A stretch of DNA of 64,000 nt from Bacillus sp. FJAT-49711 (GTDB taxonomy: Bacteria > Bacillota > Bacilli > Bacillales > Bacillaceae_C): positions 628,364 through 692,363 of the forward strand of contig NZ_JAGYPL010000002.1 in assembly GCF_018343715.1 (NCBI RefSeq). Direction: 5' to 3'. The stretch's first letter is position 1. Every line of letters starts with the position of its first letter. The position numbers and the translations under genes are program-made. This document shows, piece after piece, positions 42,931-52,640 of this stretch. The notes under the pieces are model-generated. The model was given only the letters and a program-made list of their open reading frames with translations. It made no database searches and was not told where the DNA came from.

Positions 42931-43713
42931 TCACGACCCTGTCGATCGATAGTGCTTCACCCCAAACCGCCAAACGAGCAAACATGGGAGTATAAAAACT
43001 ATTCCAGCAATCGGTGCTAGCATATTGAGAAGGGCGTCTCCTTCATTTCTTCCTAACACATACAATAAAGGCAGGTAGTTGACGCAGCCAAACGGAATGA
43101 CGAATGTAAAAAATTTAGTGACCCATTTGTGGTAGATATTCAATGGATATTGGGCCATTTCCCTGCCGCCATCGGTAAAAATATTTACGACTTCGAGTCC
43201 TTGAATCGTCCAAAAACATAAAGTTGCGGCTAGAATGAAGATGCCCGTAAAAATAAATACTCCGCTGAAAATCATCAGTAAAAGAACACAAGCTTTTACA
43301 AAACTCCATTCAATCGATAAGTTACTTAATGCCCAAGTCAAAACGATGATGCTTTGAATGAGTCTTCCCAATCTTGTAAACTCGAATTGCGATCCCATTA
43401 CTTGAATGATCGTACCTCTAGGCCGTACGAGCAATCGATCAAAATTTCCGTTCCTCACAAGGCCAGAAAACGAATCAAATCCTCGTGCGAAACATTCACT
43501 TATGGCGAATGACATATGAATGACTGCAAAGCATAGAGCTACTTCGAAAAATGTCCATCCTTTAATTTGGCCAAAACGTTCGAATAGAAAATATAGCCCT
43601 GCAAAAACGGATAAAGGTATGAAAAATTGGCCTAGCGATAATAGCCAAAATGATGTTCGATACTGCATTTGAGACTTAAACAATATATGAAGGTATTTAA
43701 AATATAAGCTCAT
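42931..43713 (-). CDS. ABC-2 family exporter permease (COG3694-like)
   Basis: 260 aa with six membrane helices. AISECFARGFDSFSGLVRNG and FDRLLVRPRG are typical of the second permease in uncharacterised three-gene ABC systems (with COG4587 and COG4586). ATG 43713 follows AAGGAGGATG; the frame extends to 43782 without a site. It follows the other permease gene by four bases. Substrate unknown. Confidence 0.87.
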   Translation of the reverse strand: MSLYFKYLHILFKSQMQYRTSFWLLSLGQFFIPLSVFAGLYFLFERFGQIKGWTFFEVALCFAVIHMSFAISECFARGFDSFSGLVRNGNFDRLLVRPRGTIIQVMGSQFEFTRLGRLIQSIIVLTWALSNLSIEWSFVKACVLLLMIFSGVFIFTGIFILAATLCFWTIQGLEVVNIFTDGGREMAQYPLNIYHKWVTKFFTFVIPFGCVNYLPLLYVLGRNEGDALLNMLAPIAGIVFILPCLLVWRFGVKHYRSTGS

Positions 43714-43717
43714 TCCA

Positions 43718-44521
43718 TCATCCTCCTTGAACGACAACTCTTTGCAAGGCTTTTTGAAAAGCAAATTTTCCGAGTAAAACAAGGACGACTAACCATCCTA
43801 ATTGAAACAGAATGCCGACCAAAGCTTCATTCTGAGGAATATGGCCGGAATAAACGCGGAAAGGAAAATCGGCTGTTAAACGGAACGGGAGCATATAAGC
43901 AATATTTTGCATCCAAGATGGCATTAATGGAATGGGAATCGTCAGCCCTGCTAAAAATTCACCGACCACACTAAACATAAGTAATGAGCCTACAGGTGAC
44001 ATTGTGATGAATACAGAGATGTAGATAAACATGGAGATGGCTACTAATAGTAATAAACCTAGTATGATAGCTAAGACAAATAATAGAAAGGTAGTGAAGT
44101 TTGACGGTAATGTCATTCTATAAGGCTGCGGCAAGAAAAACGCAACGATTAGAATTGGAAAGCTTCGAAGTAGTGCACTGGACAAGCGTTGTGCGAGTAA
44201 CTTTGCATACCAAAAGCCGTAGATTCCGCAAGGTCTACAAAGTTCATAGGCAATATTTCCAGTAGTAATAAGATCGAAAAGCTCGTTATCACGAAACCAA
44301 AGCATGATGAAAGCAAGAAACGCTTGTTGAAGCCAAAGGTACGTAATTAATTCTTTTAATGACATCGGCGGAGTTTGGATAGCATGTTCATAAAAAGCCT
44401 CAAAAATCATGATATACATAAATCCCCAGAAAAATTGCGTTGCTACCCCGGCAAGTGCTGCTGTCCGATATTGCATTCCGTTCAGAAGCCTTAACCTCAA
44501 CACTGAGACATATGCACTCAT
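43718..44521 (-). CDS. ABC-2 family exporter permease (COG4587-like)
   Basis: 267 aa with six membrane helices and the internal ELFDLITTGNIAYELCRP characteristic of COG4587. ATG overlaps the stop of the ATPase gene by four bases. It forms a heterodimer partner for the next permease by family expectation. Confidence 0.88.
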   Translation of the reverse strand: MSAYVSVLRLRLLNGMQYRTAALAGVATQFFWGFMYIMIFEAFYEHAIQTPPMSLKELITYLWLQQAFLAFIMLWFRDNELFDLITTGNIAYELCRPCGIYGFWYAKLLAQRLSSALLRSFPILIVAFFLPQPYRMTLPSNFTTFLLFVLAIILGLLLLVAISMFIYISVFITMSPVGSLLMFSVVGEFLAGLTIPIPLMPSWMQNIAYMLPFRLTADFPFRVYSGHIPQNEALVGILFQLGWLVVLVLLGKFAFQKALQRVVVQGG

Positions 44522-45495
44522 ATTTGATACTCCTTATATAATTGAATAATAATTTCTTCAATAGGCTGGGAATCAATCGAAAGGTCAACGATTTCCACCA
44601 TGCTTGATAATGTCGCAATGACTTCTGAGACCATGGTTTTCCCTGTATCCACACTTAAAACTGCCCGATCGCTAGTTTGAGAGAGTACGGTCACTCCATA
44701 AATATTAAAAGCTTGGGAAGCTTTCCTATAATCAACTGTCATCATTTTGTTCGACCCAAACTTTTTCCGAAGCTCATTCAGTTTCCCATCATATAGCAAA
44801 CTACCTTTTCCGATTAAGATCACACGGTCGGCAAGCGCCTCAATATCGTTCATATCATGCGTCGTTAGGATGACCGTCACGCCTTTTTCTTTATTGATCG
44901 TTTTAATAAAATTTCGGACTGCAATTTTAGAAAGAGCATCAAGCCCAATCGTTGGCTCATCTAAAAACAATACACTCGGACTATGTAATAAAGACGCAGC
45001 AATTTCACAACGCATCCGCTGTCCTAAGCTTAACTGCCGCACGGGTGTGTTGATAAGCTCCTTTAATTCGAGTGTTTCCACAAGCAAATCTATATTTGCC
45101 TTATATTCTTGTGGAGGAATTTTATAAATATCGCGTAAAAGCTCGAATGAATCAGCGACTGGTACATCCCACCAAAGTTGGGAACGCTGGCCGAAAACAA
45201 CGCCAATATTTTTCACATATGAAACTCGTTCTTTCCAAGGCGTATATCCCATTATCGTACACTTACCGCTATCAGGTACCAAAATACCGCTCATCACTTT
45301 AATGGTAGTGGACTTTCCAGCTCCATTTGGCCCAATGTAACCAACAATTTCCCCAGGATCAATTGAAAACGAAATATCATTGAGTGCATGAACAATTGTA
45401 TGCTCACGGTAAAAAAGCGCTTTCAATGAATTCGCAAGTCCAGTTGAGCGCTTAGCAACTTTAAATGATTTGTTTAAGCCTTCAATTTTAATCAA
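44518..45495 (-). CDS. ABC transporter ATP-binding protein (COG4586-like)
   Basis: 325 aa. Walker A GPNGAGKST near residues 56-64, signature LSLGQRMRCEIAASLLH, Walker B VLFLDEPTIGLDALSK, and a C-terminal extension of about 90 residues typical of COG4586. The RSQLWWDVPVADSF Q-loop is the family mark. TTG start eight bases after GGGAGGG. First gene of the export operon. Substrate unknown; relatives export antibiotics or lipids. Confidence 0.9.
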   Translation of the reverse strand: MIKIEGLNKSFKVAKRSTGLANSLKALFYREHTIVHALNDISFSIDPGEIVGYIGPNGAGKSTTIKVMSGILVPDSGKCTIMGYTPWKERVSYVKNIGVVFGQRSQLWWDVPVADSFELLRDIYKIPPQEYKANIDLLVETLELKELINTPVRQLSLGQRMRCEIAASLLHSPSVLFLDEPTIGLDALSKIAVRNFIKTINKEKGVTVILTTHDMNDIEALADRVILIGKGSLLYDGKLNELRKKFGSNKMMTVDYRKASQAFNIYGVTVLSQTSDRAVLSVDTGKTMVSEVIATLSSMVEIVDLSIDSQPIEEIIIQLYKEYQI

Positions 45496-45619
45496 GCATT
45501 TCCCTCCCTTAAATACACAATCGGAAGGAAAATATTATCACTATATGATAGGGCTGTCAATCCATTTTTTAAAAATTTGAAAAATATATGGTATAATTTG
45601 AATAAGAAGGGGGATGACT

Positions 45620-46189
45620 ATGAGTCTCTATCAAAAAGAGCCTATTACGTTTGACGAGTATTTACAAATTCGCGAGAATACCGAAGAATTATTGGAATAC
45701 ATCGATGGGTTCATCTATATGTCGCCATTTCCATCGACAAGGCATCAACGAATATCTAGGAAGCTCCTAGTTCAATTGGATCGTTTTTTTGAAGGGAAGC
45801 CTTGCGAAGTTTTTTCTGCACCGTTTGATATTGAACTGAAAAATGAAAAAAAGGATGGGACCAAAATTTTCATTCCGGACCTGAGTGTTATTTGTGACAA
45901 AAAGGGATTCACGGATTCTAGATATGTCGGAGTTCCAAGTCTAATAATAGAGATCCTAAGTCCTACCAATCAGTCTCATGACCTAATCACGAAGTTAAAT
46001 ATTTATATGGAGTATGGAGTGAAAGAATACTGGATTGTGAATCCAATGCTATTATCAATTACAGTTTACAAGCTTAATGAAAAAAATATGTATGAGCAGC
46101 ATGATATGAAAACAGAAATAGGACAAATTCATTCGGGATTTTTAGATGGATTCACTATAGAATTGAAGGAGATTTTTAGTGAAGGGTAA
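45620..46189 (+). CDS. Uma2 family endonuclease-like protein
   Basis: 189 aa. The PD-(D/E)xK nuclease fold is visible: FIPDLSVICD has the Asp, and LIIEILSPTNQSHDLITKLN has the E-x-L and Lys. Members are common in cyanobacteria and Bacillus and have no clear role. ATG 45620 is better spaced from AGAAGGGGG than ATG 45614. Single gene. Confidence 0.85.
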   Translation: MSLYQKEPITFDEYLQIRENTEELLEYIDGFIYMSPFPSTRHQRISRKLLVQLDRFFEGKPCEVFSAPFDIELKNEKKDGTKIFIPDLSVICDKKGFTDSRYVGVPSLIIEILSPTNQSHDLITKLNIYMEYGVKEYWIVNPMLLSITVYKLNEKNMYEQHDMKTEIGQIHSGFLDGFTIELKEIFSEG

Positions 46190-46227
46190 AAATCGAGTGT
46201 TAACCATAGGGAGGCACTCGATTTTTT
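46189..46227. terminator. Bidirectional terminator
   Basis: An 11-bp stem, AAAATCGAGTG / CACTCGATTTT, between the convergent Uma2 and YdcF-like genes. Confidence 0.85.
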
Positions 46228-46228
46228 G

Positions 46229-46807
46229 CTATTTTCCAAATACATATGTTTTTAAAAGCGCAAAACGCTCGCGAGTTGTTAATTTCCATTTCACAACCTT
46301 AGGTGTTTTGGCCGCTACAGTGTCCGACTCTAAATCAAGTCTGCGGGCAATTTTTCTAGCTCGTGCAAGATGGAAATCACTCGTAATGATCGTAACAGAG
46401 TTGATGGAAGCAGGCAGCAGTTTCTTAGAAAATTGAATATTTTCATAGGTAGATGTCGATGCTGTTTCCAAAATTAAGCGATCCTCTTTGATGCCGTGTT
46501 CGACTAGGTATCGTCTCATAGCTTCCGCTTCTGAAATATCTTCATCCGGACCTTGGCCTCCTGATAAAATGAATTTTACGTGATGGTGTTCGTTTGCGTA
46601 ATTCAAGGCCGCTTCAAGTCTGTAGCGTAAAGAAAGTGAAGGAATCTCACCATTCACTTTAGCACCGAGAATTATGGCATATTCATTTTTTCCATTGGCG
46701 GCGGGCTGCTTGCCGGCATTCATCCAACTTTCCGTTTTAACCCACAACGTAATACCAATTATGGCGAAAGGTAGTACACATAATAAAATCCATTTTAATT
46801 TCAACAA
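46229..46807 (-). CDS. YdcF family protein (DUF218)
   Basis: 192 aa. A single N-terminal hydrophobic helix (about 5-24) suggests membrane anchoring outside the cell. IILGAKVNGEIPSLSLRYRL and FILSGGQGPDEDISEA are the DUF218 core, shared with SanA of E. coli (vancomycin barrier). TTG start; a second TTG three bases on is equally possible. Function unknown. Confidence 0.87.
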   Translation of the reverse strand: MLKLKWILLCVLPFAIIGITLWVKTESWMNAGKQPAANGKNEYAIILGAKVNGEIPSLSLRYRLEAALNYANEHHHVKFILSGGQGPDEDISEAEAMRRYLVEHGIKEDRLILETASTSTYENIQFSKKLLPASINSVTIITSDFHLARARKIARRLDLESDTVAAKTPKVVKWKLTTRERFALLKTYVFGK

Positions 46808-46879
46808 AATTCACCTCATAATTAAAGAATATCGGACTTCATTATGTTAGTAAATTGAAATTTTAAAGGGGGCGCAAAA

Positions 46880-47464
46880 GTGAAAACGATTATTCTAGCT
46901 GGAGGAAAATCAAGCCGCATGGGTGAAAATAAAGCTTTAATGAAAATAGGGGACAAACGAGTTATTGATCGTATCATAGAGGAATTCATCCCTATTTCAG
47001 AAGAAGTATTTTTAATAGCGAATGAACAATTTTATCAAATAGAACATTCCGTGATGGTTTTGGAAGACACAGAAGCATATAAGAGCCAAGGTCCATTAGC
47101 TGGGATTTTAACTGGGCTAACTGCCGCAAAGCAGGGCCCGTGTCTCGTTGTTGCTTGTGATATGCCGTTTGCATCTGCTGATTTAGCAAAACAACTCGTA
47201 CAAACACTCATTGATAAAAAACTTGATGCTGTCGTTCCTATTGTCGGGAGACAGATTCATCCACTATTTTCCGCCTATGATGCGCGAATACTTACGTATG
47301 TGCATGAAACATTAAAAGAGGGTAAGAAAGCAGTAAAATCTTTGCTTGATCGTATCAATGTTGAGTATATTGAAGTTATGGATTCATTAGATTTATGGAA
47401 TATGAATACTAAGGAAGATTATATAGAGGCAAAAAAACGAATTGAAGGGAACGAACTTCATTGA
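46880..47464 (+). CDS. mobA: Molybdenum cofactor guanylyltransferase MobA
   Basis: Adds GMP to molybdopterin to give the dinucleotide form. 194 aa, nucleotidyltransferase fold: ILAGGKSSRMGENKALM binds the nucleotide, ACDMPF holds the metal Asp. GTG start after AAAGGGGGC. First gene of a four-gene Moco operon; it overlaps moaE by four bases. Confidence 0.93.
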   Translation: MKTIILAGGKSSRMGENKALMKIGDKRVIDRIIEEFIPISEEVFLIANEQFYQIEHSVMVLEDTEAYKSQGPLAGILTGLTAAKQGPCLVVACDMPFASADLAKQLVQTLIDKKLDAVVPIVGRQIHPLFSAYDARILTYVHETLKEGKKAVKSLLDRINVEYIEVMDSLDLWNMNTKEDYIEAKKRIEGNELH

Positions 47465-47925
47465 ATTGTGAGATCACGAGAGACCCTATAAAAATAGAAG
47501 AAATATACGAAAAAGTGGTACGAAGAGAAGCAGGAGCCGTTACAACCTTTATCGGAACTGTCCGTGAATTGACTCATGGCCGGAAAACACTTTATCTTGA
47601 ATACGAAGCATATGAAGCAATGGCACTAAAAAAGCTTGAGCAAATTGTAGCGGAGATGAAGGAACGCTGGCCAGGAGTGATTGCTGCGATCTCACATCGA
47701 ATTGGACGTCTTGAAATAACTGATATTGCTGTTGCGATTGCGGTTTCTTCCCCACATCGTCCGGAAGCATATGAAGCAAATCGCTACGCTATCGAAAGGA
47801 TCAAAGAAATTGTTCCGATTTGGAAAAAGGAGCATTGGGAAGATGGCGAGAAATGGATTGGCAACCAGCAGGGGACAAAGGAATATGTGGAAGGAAAACC
47901 TGAGGAGGCAGACTTAAATGAATAA
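47461..47925 (+). CDS. moaE: Molybdopterin synthase catalytic subunit MoaE
   Basis: 154 aa. Converts precursor Z to molybdopterin with sulfur from MoaD. GAVTTFIGTVRELTHGR and ISHRIGRLEITDIAVAI are typical; IWKKEHWEDGEKWIGN carries the active-site Lys residues. TTG start overlaps mobA's stop. moaD follows, overlapping by eight bases. Confidence 0.94.
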   Translation: MNCEITRDPIKIEEIYEKVVRREAGAVTTFIGTVRELTHGRKTLYLEYEAYEAMALKKLEQIVAEMKERWPGVIAAISHRIGRLEITDIAVAIAVSSPHRPEAYEANRYAIERIKEIVPIWKKEHWEDGEKWIGNQQGTKEYVEGKPEEADLNE

Positions 47926-48151
47926 GATTTTGTTATTCGCGCATTTAAAAGAGCTGGCTAAGGATAGTTCTTTAACATTGGATGTTTCGGGAAAAACAGT
48001 AAAGGATCTGCGAGATTATTTAGAGACTGAAACAAATCTAGGAAGTTTGGCTGGAATTATGGTCGCCATTAATGAAGAATTTGCTATAGATGAAACAGTT
48101 ATAAAAGCTGGAGATGTGATAGCACTTATTCCGCCAGTAAGTGGGGGCTAA
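47918..48151 (+). CDS. moaD: Molybdopterin synthase sulfur carrier MoaD
   Basis: 77 aa, ubiquitin fold, ending VIALIPPVSGG: the terminal Gly-Gly is where MoeB adenylates and sulfur is added. ATG follows GAGGAGG. Overlaps moaE. Confidence 0.94.
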   Translation: MNKILLFAHLKELAKDSSLTLDVSGKTVKDLRDYLETETNLGSLAGIMVAINEEFAIDETVIKAGDVIALIPPVSGG

Positions 48152-48156
48152 TCCAG

Positions 48157-49173
48157 ATGGACCGATACTCACGGCAAATTTTATTTAAAAAAATGGGTGA
48201 AGCAGGTCAAAAGGAAATGGCAAAAAAGCACGCACTCATTCTTGGAGTGGGTGCTCTAGGCACACATACTTCGGAAACTTTAGCTCGCGCAGGCGTAAGG
48301 AAGCTAACGATTATCGACCGGGATTATGTTGAAATGAGCAATCTTCAAAGACAGCATTTATTTACGGAAGAAGATGCACTAAAAAAATGGCCGAAAGCGG
48401 AGGCAGCAAAAAATAGATTGCAGCAAATTAATAGCGAAGTTGAAATTGAGGCTATCGTTGCCCAAGCAGATGGAGCTCTTTTAGAAGGTATGATAAATGA
48501 TGTCGATCTACTCATAGACGGCACCGATAATTTTGAAACGCGATTTTTAATGAACGATCTTGCCCATAAGTATGGTATCCCTTATATTTTCGGCTCATGT
48601 GTCGGAAGCTTCGGAATGGCATTTACAATTATTCCTGATGAGACTCCTTGCTTACAATGCTTATTGAAAAAGTTGCCGTTGCAAGGTCAGACTTGTGACA
48701 CAATTGGAATCATCGCACCTACTGTTCAAATGGTTACGGCTCATCAAAGTGCGGAGGCTTTGAAAATTTTATCGGGGAATAGTGAAGCAGTGCGAAAAAC
48801 CTTTGTTTCATTCGATCTATGGGAAAATGAATATGTAGCTTTAAAGGCAGGGGCATTAAAAGATAAAGCGTGTCTTTCATGTGGAGAAGAACGTACATAT
48901 CCATTTTTACAAGCAGATTCCAATACGAAGGTGGCTGTTTTATGCGGCAGGGATACAGTGCAAATACGTCCTGCTGACGGTGAGTCTCTTTTATTGGAGC
49001 AGCTTGCGGATAGATGGCGTTCAGCTGGATATGAGGTTGGAGGAAACCCTTTCTTACTTTCAATCGTAAAAGAAGGAACACGGATTGTTTTTTTCAAAGA
49101 CGGCCGTGCACTCATTCATGGGACGAAAAATCCGAATGAAGCTAGGAAAATCTATTATTCTTTAATTGGATAG
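48157..49173 (+). CDS. moeB: MoeB/ThiF family adenylyltransferase
   Basis: 338 aa. Activates the MoaD C-terminus by adenylation. ILGVGALGTHTSETLARAG is the nucleotide loop, and NLQRQHLF and DGTDNFETRFLMNDL are E1-like motifs. Two CxxC pairs (CLQC and CLSC) bind zinc. The last 90 residues are a C-terminal extension found in Bacillus MoeB/ThiF and not a clear rhodanese. ThiF activity is possible, but the position after moaD supports MoeB. Confidence 0.9.
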   Translation: MDRYSRQILFKKMGEAGQKEMAKKHALILGVGALGTHTSETLARAGVRKLTIIDRDYVEMSNLQRQHLFTEEDALKKWPKAEAAKNRLQQINSEVEIEAIVAQADGALLEGMINDVDLLIDGTDNFETRFLMNDLAHKYGIPYIFGSCVGSFGMAFTIIPDETPCLQCLLKKLPLQGQTCDTIGIIAPTVQMVTAHQSAEALKILSGNSEAVRKTFVSFDLWENEYVALKAGALKDKACLSCGEERTYPFLQADSNTKVAVLCGRDTVQIRPADGESLLLEQLADRWRSAGYEVGGNPFLLSIVKEGTRIVFFKDGRALIHGTKNPNEARKIYYSLIG

Positions 49174-49187
49174 GAAAGGAGTAGGGT

Positions 49188-49985
49188 ATGGTAAGTTCGA
49201 CAATGATTGTTTCAATGTTCATTTCTTTTATCATTGCTGTAGGCACACCGATATTTTTACTTGTTTTTTTCAAAAAAAGATATAAGATTTCACTGATTGT
49301 ATTGTTGATTGGGATGGTAACGTTCTTTCTGTTTGCTAATGTATTAGAAGGACTTTTGCATAGCTATTTCCTCGTTTGGAATAAATCTACGAAACAGTTT
49401 TTCGAAAATCCATGGCTTTTCATGCTTTATGGAGGTTTAATGGCGGGAATTTTCGAGGAGACAGGTAGATTTATCATGATGAAGTTTGCATTGAAGAAGT
49501 ACCGGGAATGGAGAGATGGACTTGCGTTTGGCCTTGGTCATGGCGGGATGGAAGCTATCTTACTCGTTGGAATTAATAGCATCATGATGATTGTTTTTGC
49601 TTTTATGATTAATAACGGGACCTTCGATTCGTTATTGATTAATGAACAAACGATAGAAGCATTAAGCCCAATAAAGGAACAATTGACGAGTAGTTCGCCC
49701 TTTATGATCCTGTTAGGTGGAATTGAGCGATTAAGTGCACTTTCTATTCATTTAGGACTTTCCATTCTTGTATTGTATGGGATCCATAAACGAAAAATAA
49801 TATATCTTTTTCTAGCGATTCTTATTCATGCAGTCTTTGATTTCCCGGCTGCTCTTTACCAAGCGGGTGTGATTACAAATATTTATTTGGTAGAGTTGTT
49901 GATTGCAATCATCGCCGCCGGTTCCATATATTGGGTAGTGAAGTCGAAAAAATTATTTGAAGATGATAAAAGGGCTGCCAGTTAA
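49188..49985 (+). CDS. YhfC family membrane protein (putative intramembrane metalloprotease)
   Basis: 265 aa with seven or eight membrane segments. IFEETGRFIMM and GLGHGGMEAI, followed by ILIHAVFDFPAALYQAG, match the YhfC family, whose Glu/His residues resemble CAAX-type proteases. Function unproven. AAAGGAG site. It lies 14 bases after moeB. Confidence 0.85.
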   Translation: MVSSTMIVSMFISFIIAVGTPIFLLVFFKKRYKISLIVLLIGMVTFFLFANVLEGLLHSYFLVWNKSTKQFFENPWLFMLYGGLMAGIFEETGRFIMMKFALKKYREWRDGLAFGLGHGGMEAILLVGINSIMMIVFAFMINNGTFDSLLINEQTIEALSPIKEQLTSSSPFMILLGGIERLSALSIHLGLSILVLYGIHKRKIIYLFLAILIHAVFDFPAALYQAGVITNIYLVELLIAIIAAGSIYWVVKSKKLFEDDKRAAS

Positions 49986-50002
49986 CTAGTTGGCAGCCCT
50001 TT
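49969..50002. terminator. Bidirectional terminator
   Basis: A 12-bp stem, AAAGGGCTGCCA / TGGCAGCCCTTT, between the convergent YhfC and YflT genes. Confidence 0.87.
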
Positions 50003-50012
50003 ATGATCAATA

Positions 50013-50339
50013 TTAATGTTCAGTTGTAGCAACAATGACTACTTGTCCTTGATCCAAGACTTTTTCATATTGCTCCGCCTCTGCTTCAGTTAGGCCGACA
50101 GCTTCGAATTTAGCGCGAAGCTCATCTCCTCTTTTTCGGAATACATTGCTGACTGAATCAAGAACTCCGAGCTCTCCCACTCCTACTACACCAGTATCTG
50201 TAACGTCCGTCAAATCCTTTGAACGTTCTTCATCATGTGCAAATAAATAAATATGATTATGCTCAAATCCTTGGTTAGTTAAATCATTTATAATATTTTT
50301 TGCCTCTAGACCATTCTCACAAACTCTGACGGTATTCAT
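50013..50339 (-). CDS. yflT: YflT family general stress protein
   Basis: 108 aa. VRVCENGLEAKNIINDLTNQG and the C-terminal GLTEAEAEQYEKVLDQGQVV are characteristic of the heat-induced YflT family (PF11181). YflT of B. subtilis belongs to the SigB regulon, in keeping with the promoter just upstream. AAAGGAG precedes ATG. Confidence 0.9.
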   Translation of the reverse strand: MNTVRVCENGLEAKNIINDLTNQGFEHNHIYLFAHDEERSKDLTDVTDTGVVGVGELGVLDSVSNVFRKRGDELRAKFEAVGLTEAEAEQYEKVLDQGQVVIVATTEH

Positions 50340-50383
50340 ATATTACATCTCCTTTTTTAGTAAATAAGTGGACACTATTTATA

Positions 50384-50408
50384 TAACCCGTTAGATTTCA
50401 ATTAAAAC
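50384..50408 (-). promoter_or_regulatory. Candidate SigB promoter of yflT
   Basis: On the minus strand: GTTTTA (50403-50408), a 13-base spacer, then GGGTTA (50384-50389). Consensus is GTTTAA-N12-15-GGGTAT. The TSS would lie about 40 bases before the start codon. Confidence 0.5.
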
Positions 50409-50579
50409 ATTTAATGGATAATAATTAGGTTAGACAAAATAAACCAAATTTGTAAGGATGTAGGATTCAATTTTCCATAAAACCGTATATTATTTAAATA
50501 GGTTGTTTAATAGAGAGGATTGGTTTTGATATAATAAAGTTGTCAGAAAATAAATTACATTGTGAGAGTGATTTAAACG

Positions 50580-51653
50580 ATGAGTAATGGAGATGGAATG
50601 AATTACGCACCAAAAGGAAAACCAAATCCTGTTGTAAAAGAAGGAGAATTTATTTTTGCAGCGATTGCTTTAGATCACGGACATATTTACGGTCAATGCA
50701 ATGGATTGATTGAGGCAGGGGCAACGTTGAAATGGGTGTATGATCCTGATCAAGCTAAGGTAGACCAGTTCCTGAAAACATATCCACAAGCTAAACAGGC
50801 GAGCAAGATCGAAGAAATTTTAGAAGATCAGGAAGTAAAGCTTGTAGCAGCGGCGGCAATACCATCGGAACGAAGTGCTTTAGGCAATCGTGTCATGCGA
50901 GCGGGAAAGGACTATTTTACGGACAAAACTCCTTTTACAACATTGGCGCAGCTGGAGGAAACAAAAAAGGTCGTTGAAGAAACAGGGCAAAAATATATGG
51001 TCTACTACAGTGAGCGTCTTCATGTAGAAAGTGCCGTATTTGCTGGTCAACTAATTGAAGAAGGAGCCATAGGCAAAGTTATTCAAGTGACTGGCTTCGG
51101 GCCTCATCGATTAAATGCGCCGAGCCGACCAGATTGGTTTTTTAAGAAAGAACAATATGGCGGTATTTTATGCGATATCGGAAGCCACCAAATCGAGCAA
51201 TTTCTATTCTATACAGGGGCCAAAGATGCAAAAGTGTTACATAGTAAAGTCGCAAACTACGATAATCCCGAATACCCGGAACTTGAAGATTACGGAGATG
51301 CCACATTAGTAGGGGACAATGGCGCAACACAATATTTCCGTGTAGATTGGTTTACACCAGATGGATTGAGTACATGGGGAGATGGGCGTAGTTTTATTGT
51401 CGGGACAAAAGGGACAATTGAAATTAGAAAATATGTTGATTTGACCCGGAATACTGGTGGAGATCACTTGTATCTCGTCAATCAAGAGGGTGAAAAATAT
51501 TTTGACCTAAAAGGTGAAGTAGGATATCCGTTCTTCGGAGAATTGATTAAAGATTGCATCCATCGTACAGAAAATGCGATGACACAAGAGCATGCATTTA
51601 AAGCAGCGGAATTGTGTTTAATGGCGCAGGAAAAGGCGATTAAGTTGATGTAG
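50580..51653 (+). CDS. Gfo/Idh/MocA family oxidoreductase
   Basis: 357 aa, NAD(P)-dependent sugar or inositol dehydrogenase family. The N-terminal Rossmann part (about 20-150) is followed by the C-terminal beta-sheet with DIGSHQIEQFLFYTG giving the EKP-type region variant (DKTPF). The GxGxxG is not standard (ALDHGHIYGQC). ATG 50580 or 50598 are both possible. Substrate unknown; no sugar genes nearby. Confidence 0.85.
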   Translation: MSNGDGMNYAPKGKPNPVVKEGEFIFAAIALDHGHIYGQCNGLIEAGATLKWVYDPDQAKVDQFLKTYPQAKQASKIEEILEDQEVKLVAAAAIPSERSALGNRVMRAGKDYFTDKTPFTTLAQLEETKKVVEETGQKYMVYYSERLHVESAVFAGQLIEEGAIGKVIQVTGFGPHRLNAPSRPDWFFKKEQYGGILCDIGSHQIEQFLFYTGAKDAKVLHSKVANYDNPEYPELEDYGDATLVGDNGATQYFRVDWFTPDGLSTWGDGRSFIVGTKGTIEIRKYVDLTRNTGGDHLYLVNQEGEKYFDLKGEVGYPFFGELIKDCIHRTENAMTQEHAFKAAELCLMAQEKAIKLM

Positions 51654-51689
51654 TAAGAGCCTTTGTTCATTAAAGGTGGCTGTTCAAAT

Positions 51690-51735
51690 AGACAGTTTTC
51701 AATCACTGTTTTTTTGGATGGCTTTTTTTTGTTAT
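51690..51735 (+). terminator. Weak terminator
   Basis: The stem ACAGT / ACTGT is followed by T7. Short stem, so only a tentative call. Confidence 0.4.
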
Positions 51736-51805
51736 TAACAAAACGAATTAGATTTTAAATAAAACATTTCATGGGTATATAGTAAACTGAAGGGAGAGAC
51801 ACGCA

Positions 51806-52483
51806 TTGAAAAATACTTTAAAAAATGATTGGGGTTCATTACTAGAATCGGAATTTCATAAATTATACTTTGAAAAGCTCCAAGCTTTTTTAACCGAGGA
51901 GTATGACAAGGAAATTATATATCCAGATCATAACGATATATTTAATGCACTTCATTATACACCTTATCATCATGTAAAAGCCGTCATTCTTGGTCAAGAT
52001 CCTTATCATGGACCCGGCCAGGCGCATGGGCTTAGCTTTTCCGTTAAACCGGATGTCCGCGTTCCGCCGTCTTTACGGAATATTTTTAAAGAGTTGAAAA
52101 ATGATATAGGATGTGAGATTCCGAATAACGGATATTTAGTAAAGTGGGCAGAACAAGGCGTCCTCATGCTTAACACAATACTAACCGTCAAGGCGGGGCA
52201 GGCCTTCTCGCATCGAGGAAAAGGGTGGGAAATATTTACGGACAAAGTGATTTCGTTACTCAATGAACGGGAGAAACCCGTTGCTTTTATTCTTTGGGGC
52301 CGCCCTGCACAAGAGAAAATTGCGCTTATTAATACAAGTAAACATAAAATAATCCAATCCCCTCATCCAAGTCCATTTGCGGCAAGGAAGGGATTCTTTG
52401 GCAGCCATCCCTTTTCAAAAACGAACGAATTTTTGCAGGAATTGGGTGAAACACCTATCGATTGGCAAATTCCTAATCTTTAA
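51806..52483 (+). CDS. ung: Uracil-DNA glycosylase
   Basis: 225 aa. Removes uracil from [21 protein letters not shown] holds the catalytic Asp and uracil pocket, and [18 protein letters not shown] the second His loop. TTG start with AGGGAGAG ribosome site. Length and order match family 1 Ung of B. subtilis (ywdG). It starts the conserved ywd-ywh block. Confidence 0.96.
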   Translation: MKNTLKNDWGSLLESEFHKLYFEKLQAFLTEEYDKEIIYPDHNDIFNALHYTPYHHVKAVILGQDPYHGPGQAHGLSFSVKPDVRVPPSLRNIFKELKNDIGCEIPNNGYLVKWAEQGVLMLNTILTVKAGQAFSHRGKGWEIFTDKVISLLNEREKPVAFILWGRPAQEKIALINTSKHKIIQSPHPSPFAARKGFFGSHPFSKTNEFLQELGETPIDWQIPNL

Positions 52484-52612
52484 TCTTTTGCGCCAGGAAT
52501 TTTGGAAATTACCATAATCTATGCTAGAACTTATATTTTTTTAGATGATAGCTTCCGATTAAATTTCCTTAGCTTTGTATAATCAACCAAATCATATTGA
52601 ATCCATTTCATT

Positions 52613-52640
52613 GATGAGGAATTCTCCTCATCTTATTTTT
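52613..52640 (+). terminator. Rho-independent terminator
   Basis: An 8-bp perfect stem GATGAGGA-ATTC-TCCTCATC with T-rich tail, 130 bases after ung. Confidence 0.8.

Noticed and set aside
46179-46436. 85-codon frame at the Uma2/YdcF junction
   Set aside because: It covers a terminator and is antisense to the YdcF-like gene.
48744-49115. Two long antisense frames within moeB
   Set aside because: Both are shadows of the well-supported moeB frame; no ribosome sites.
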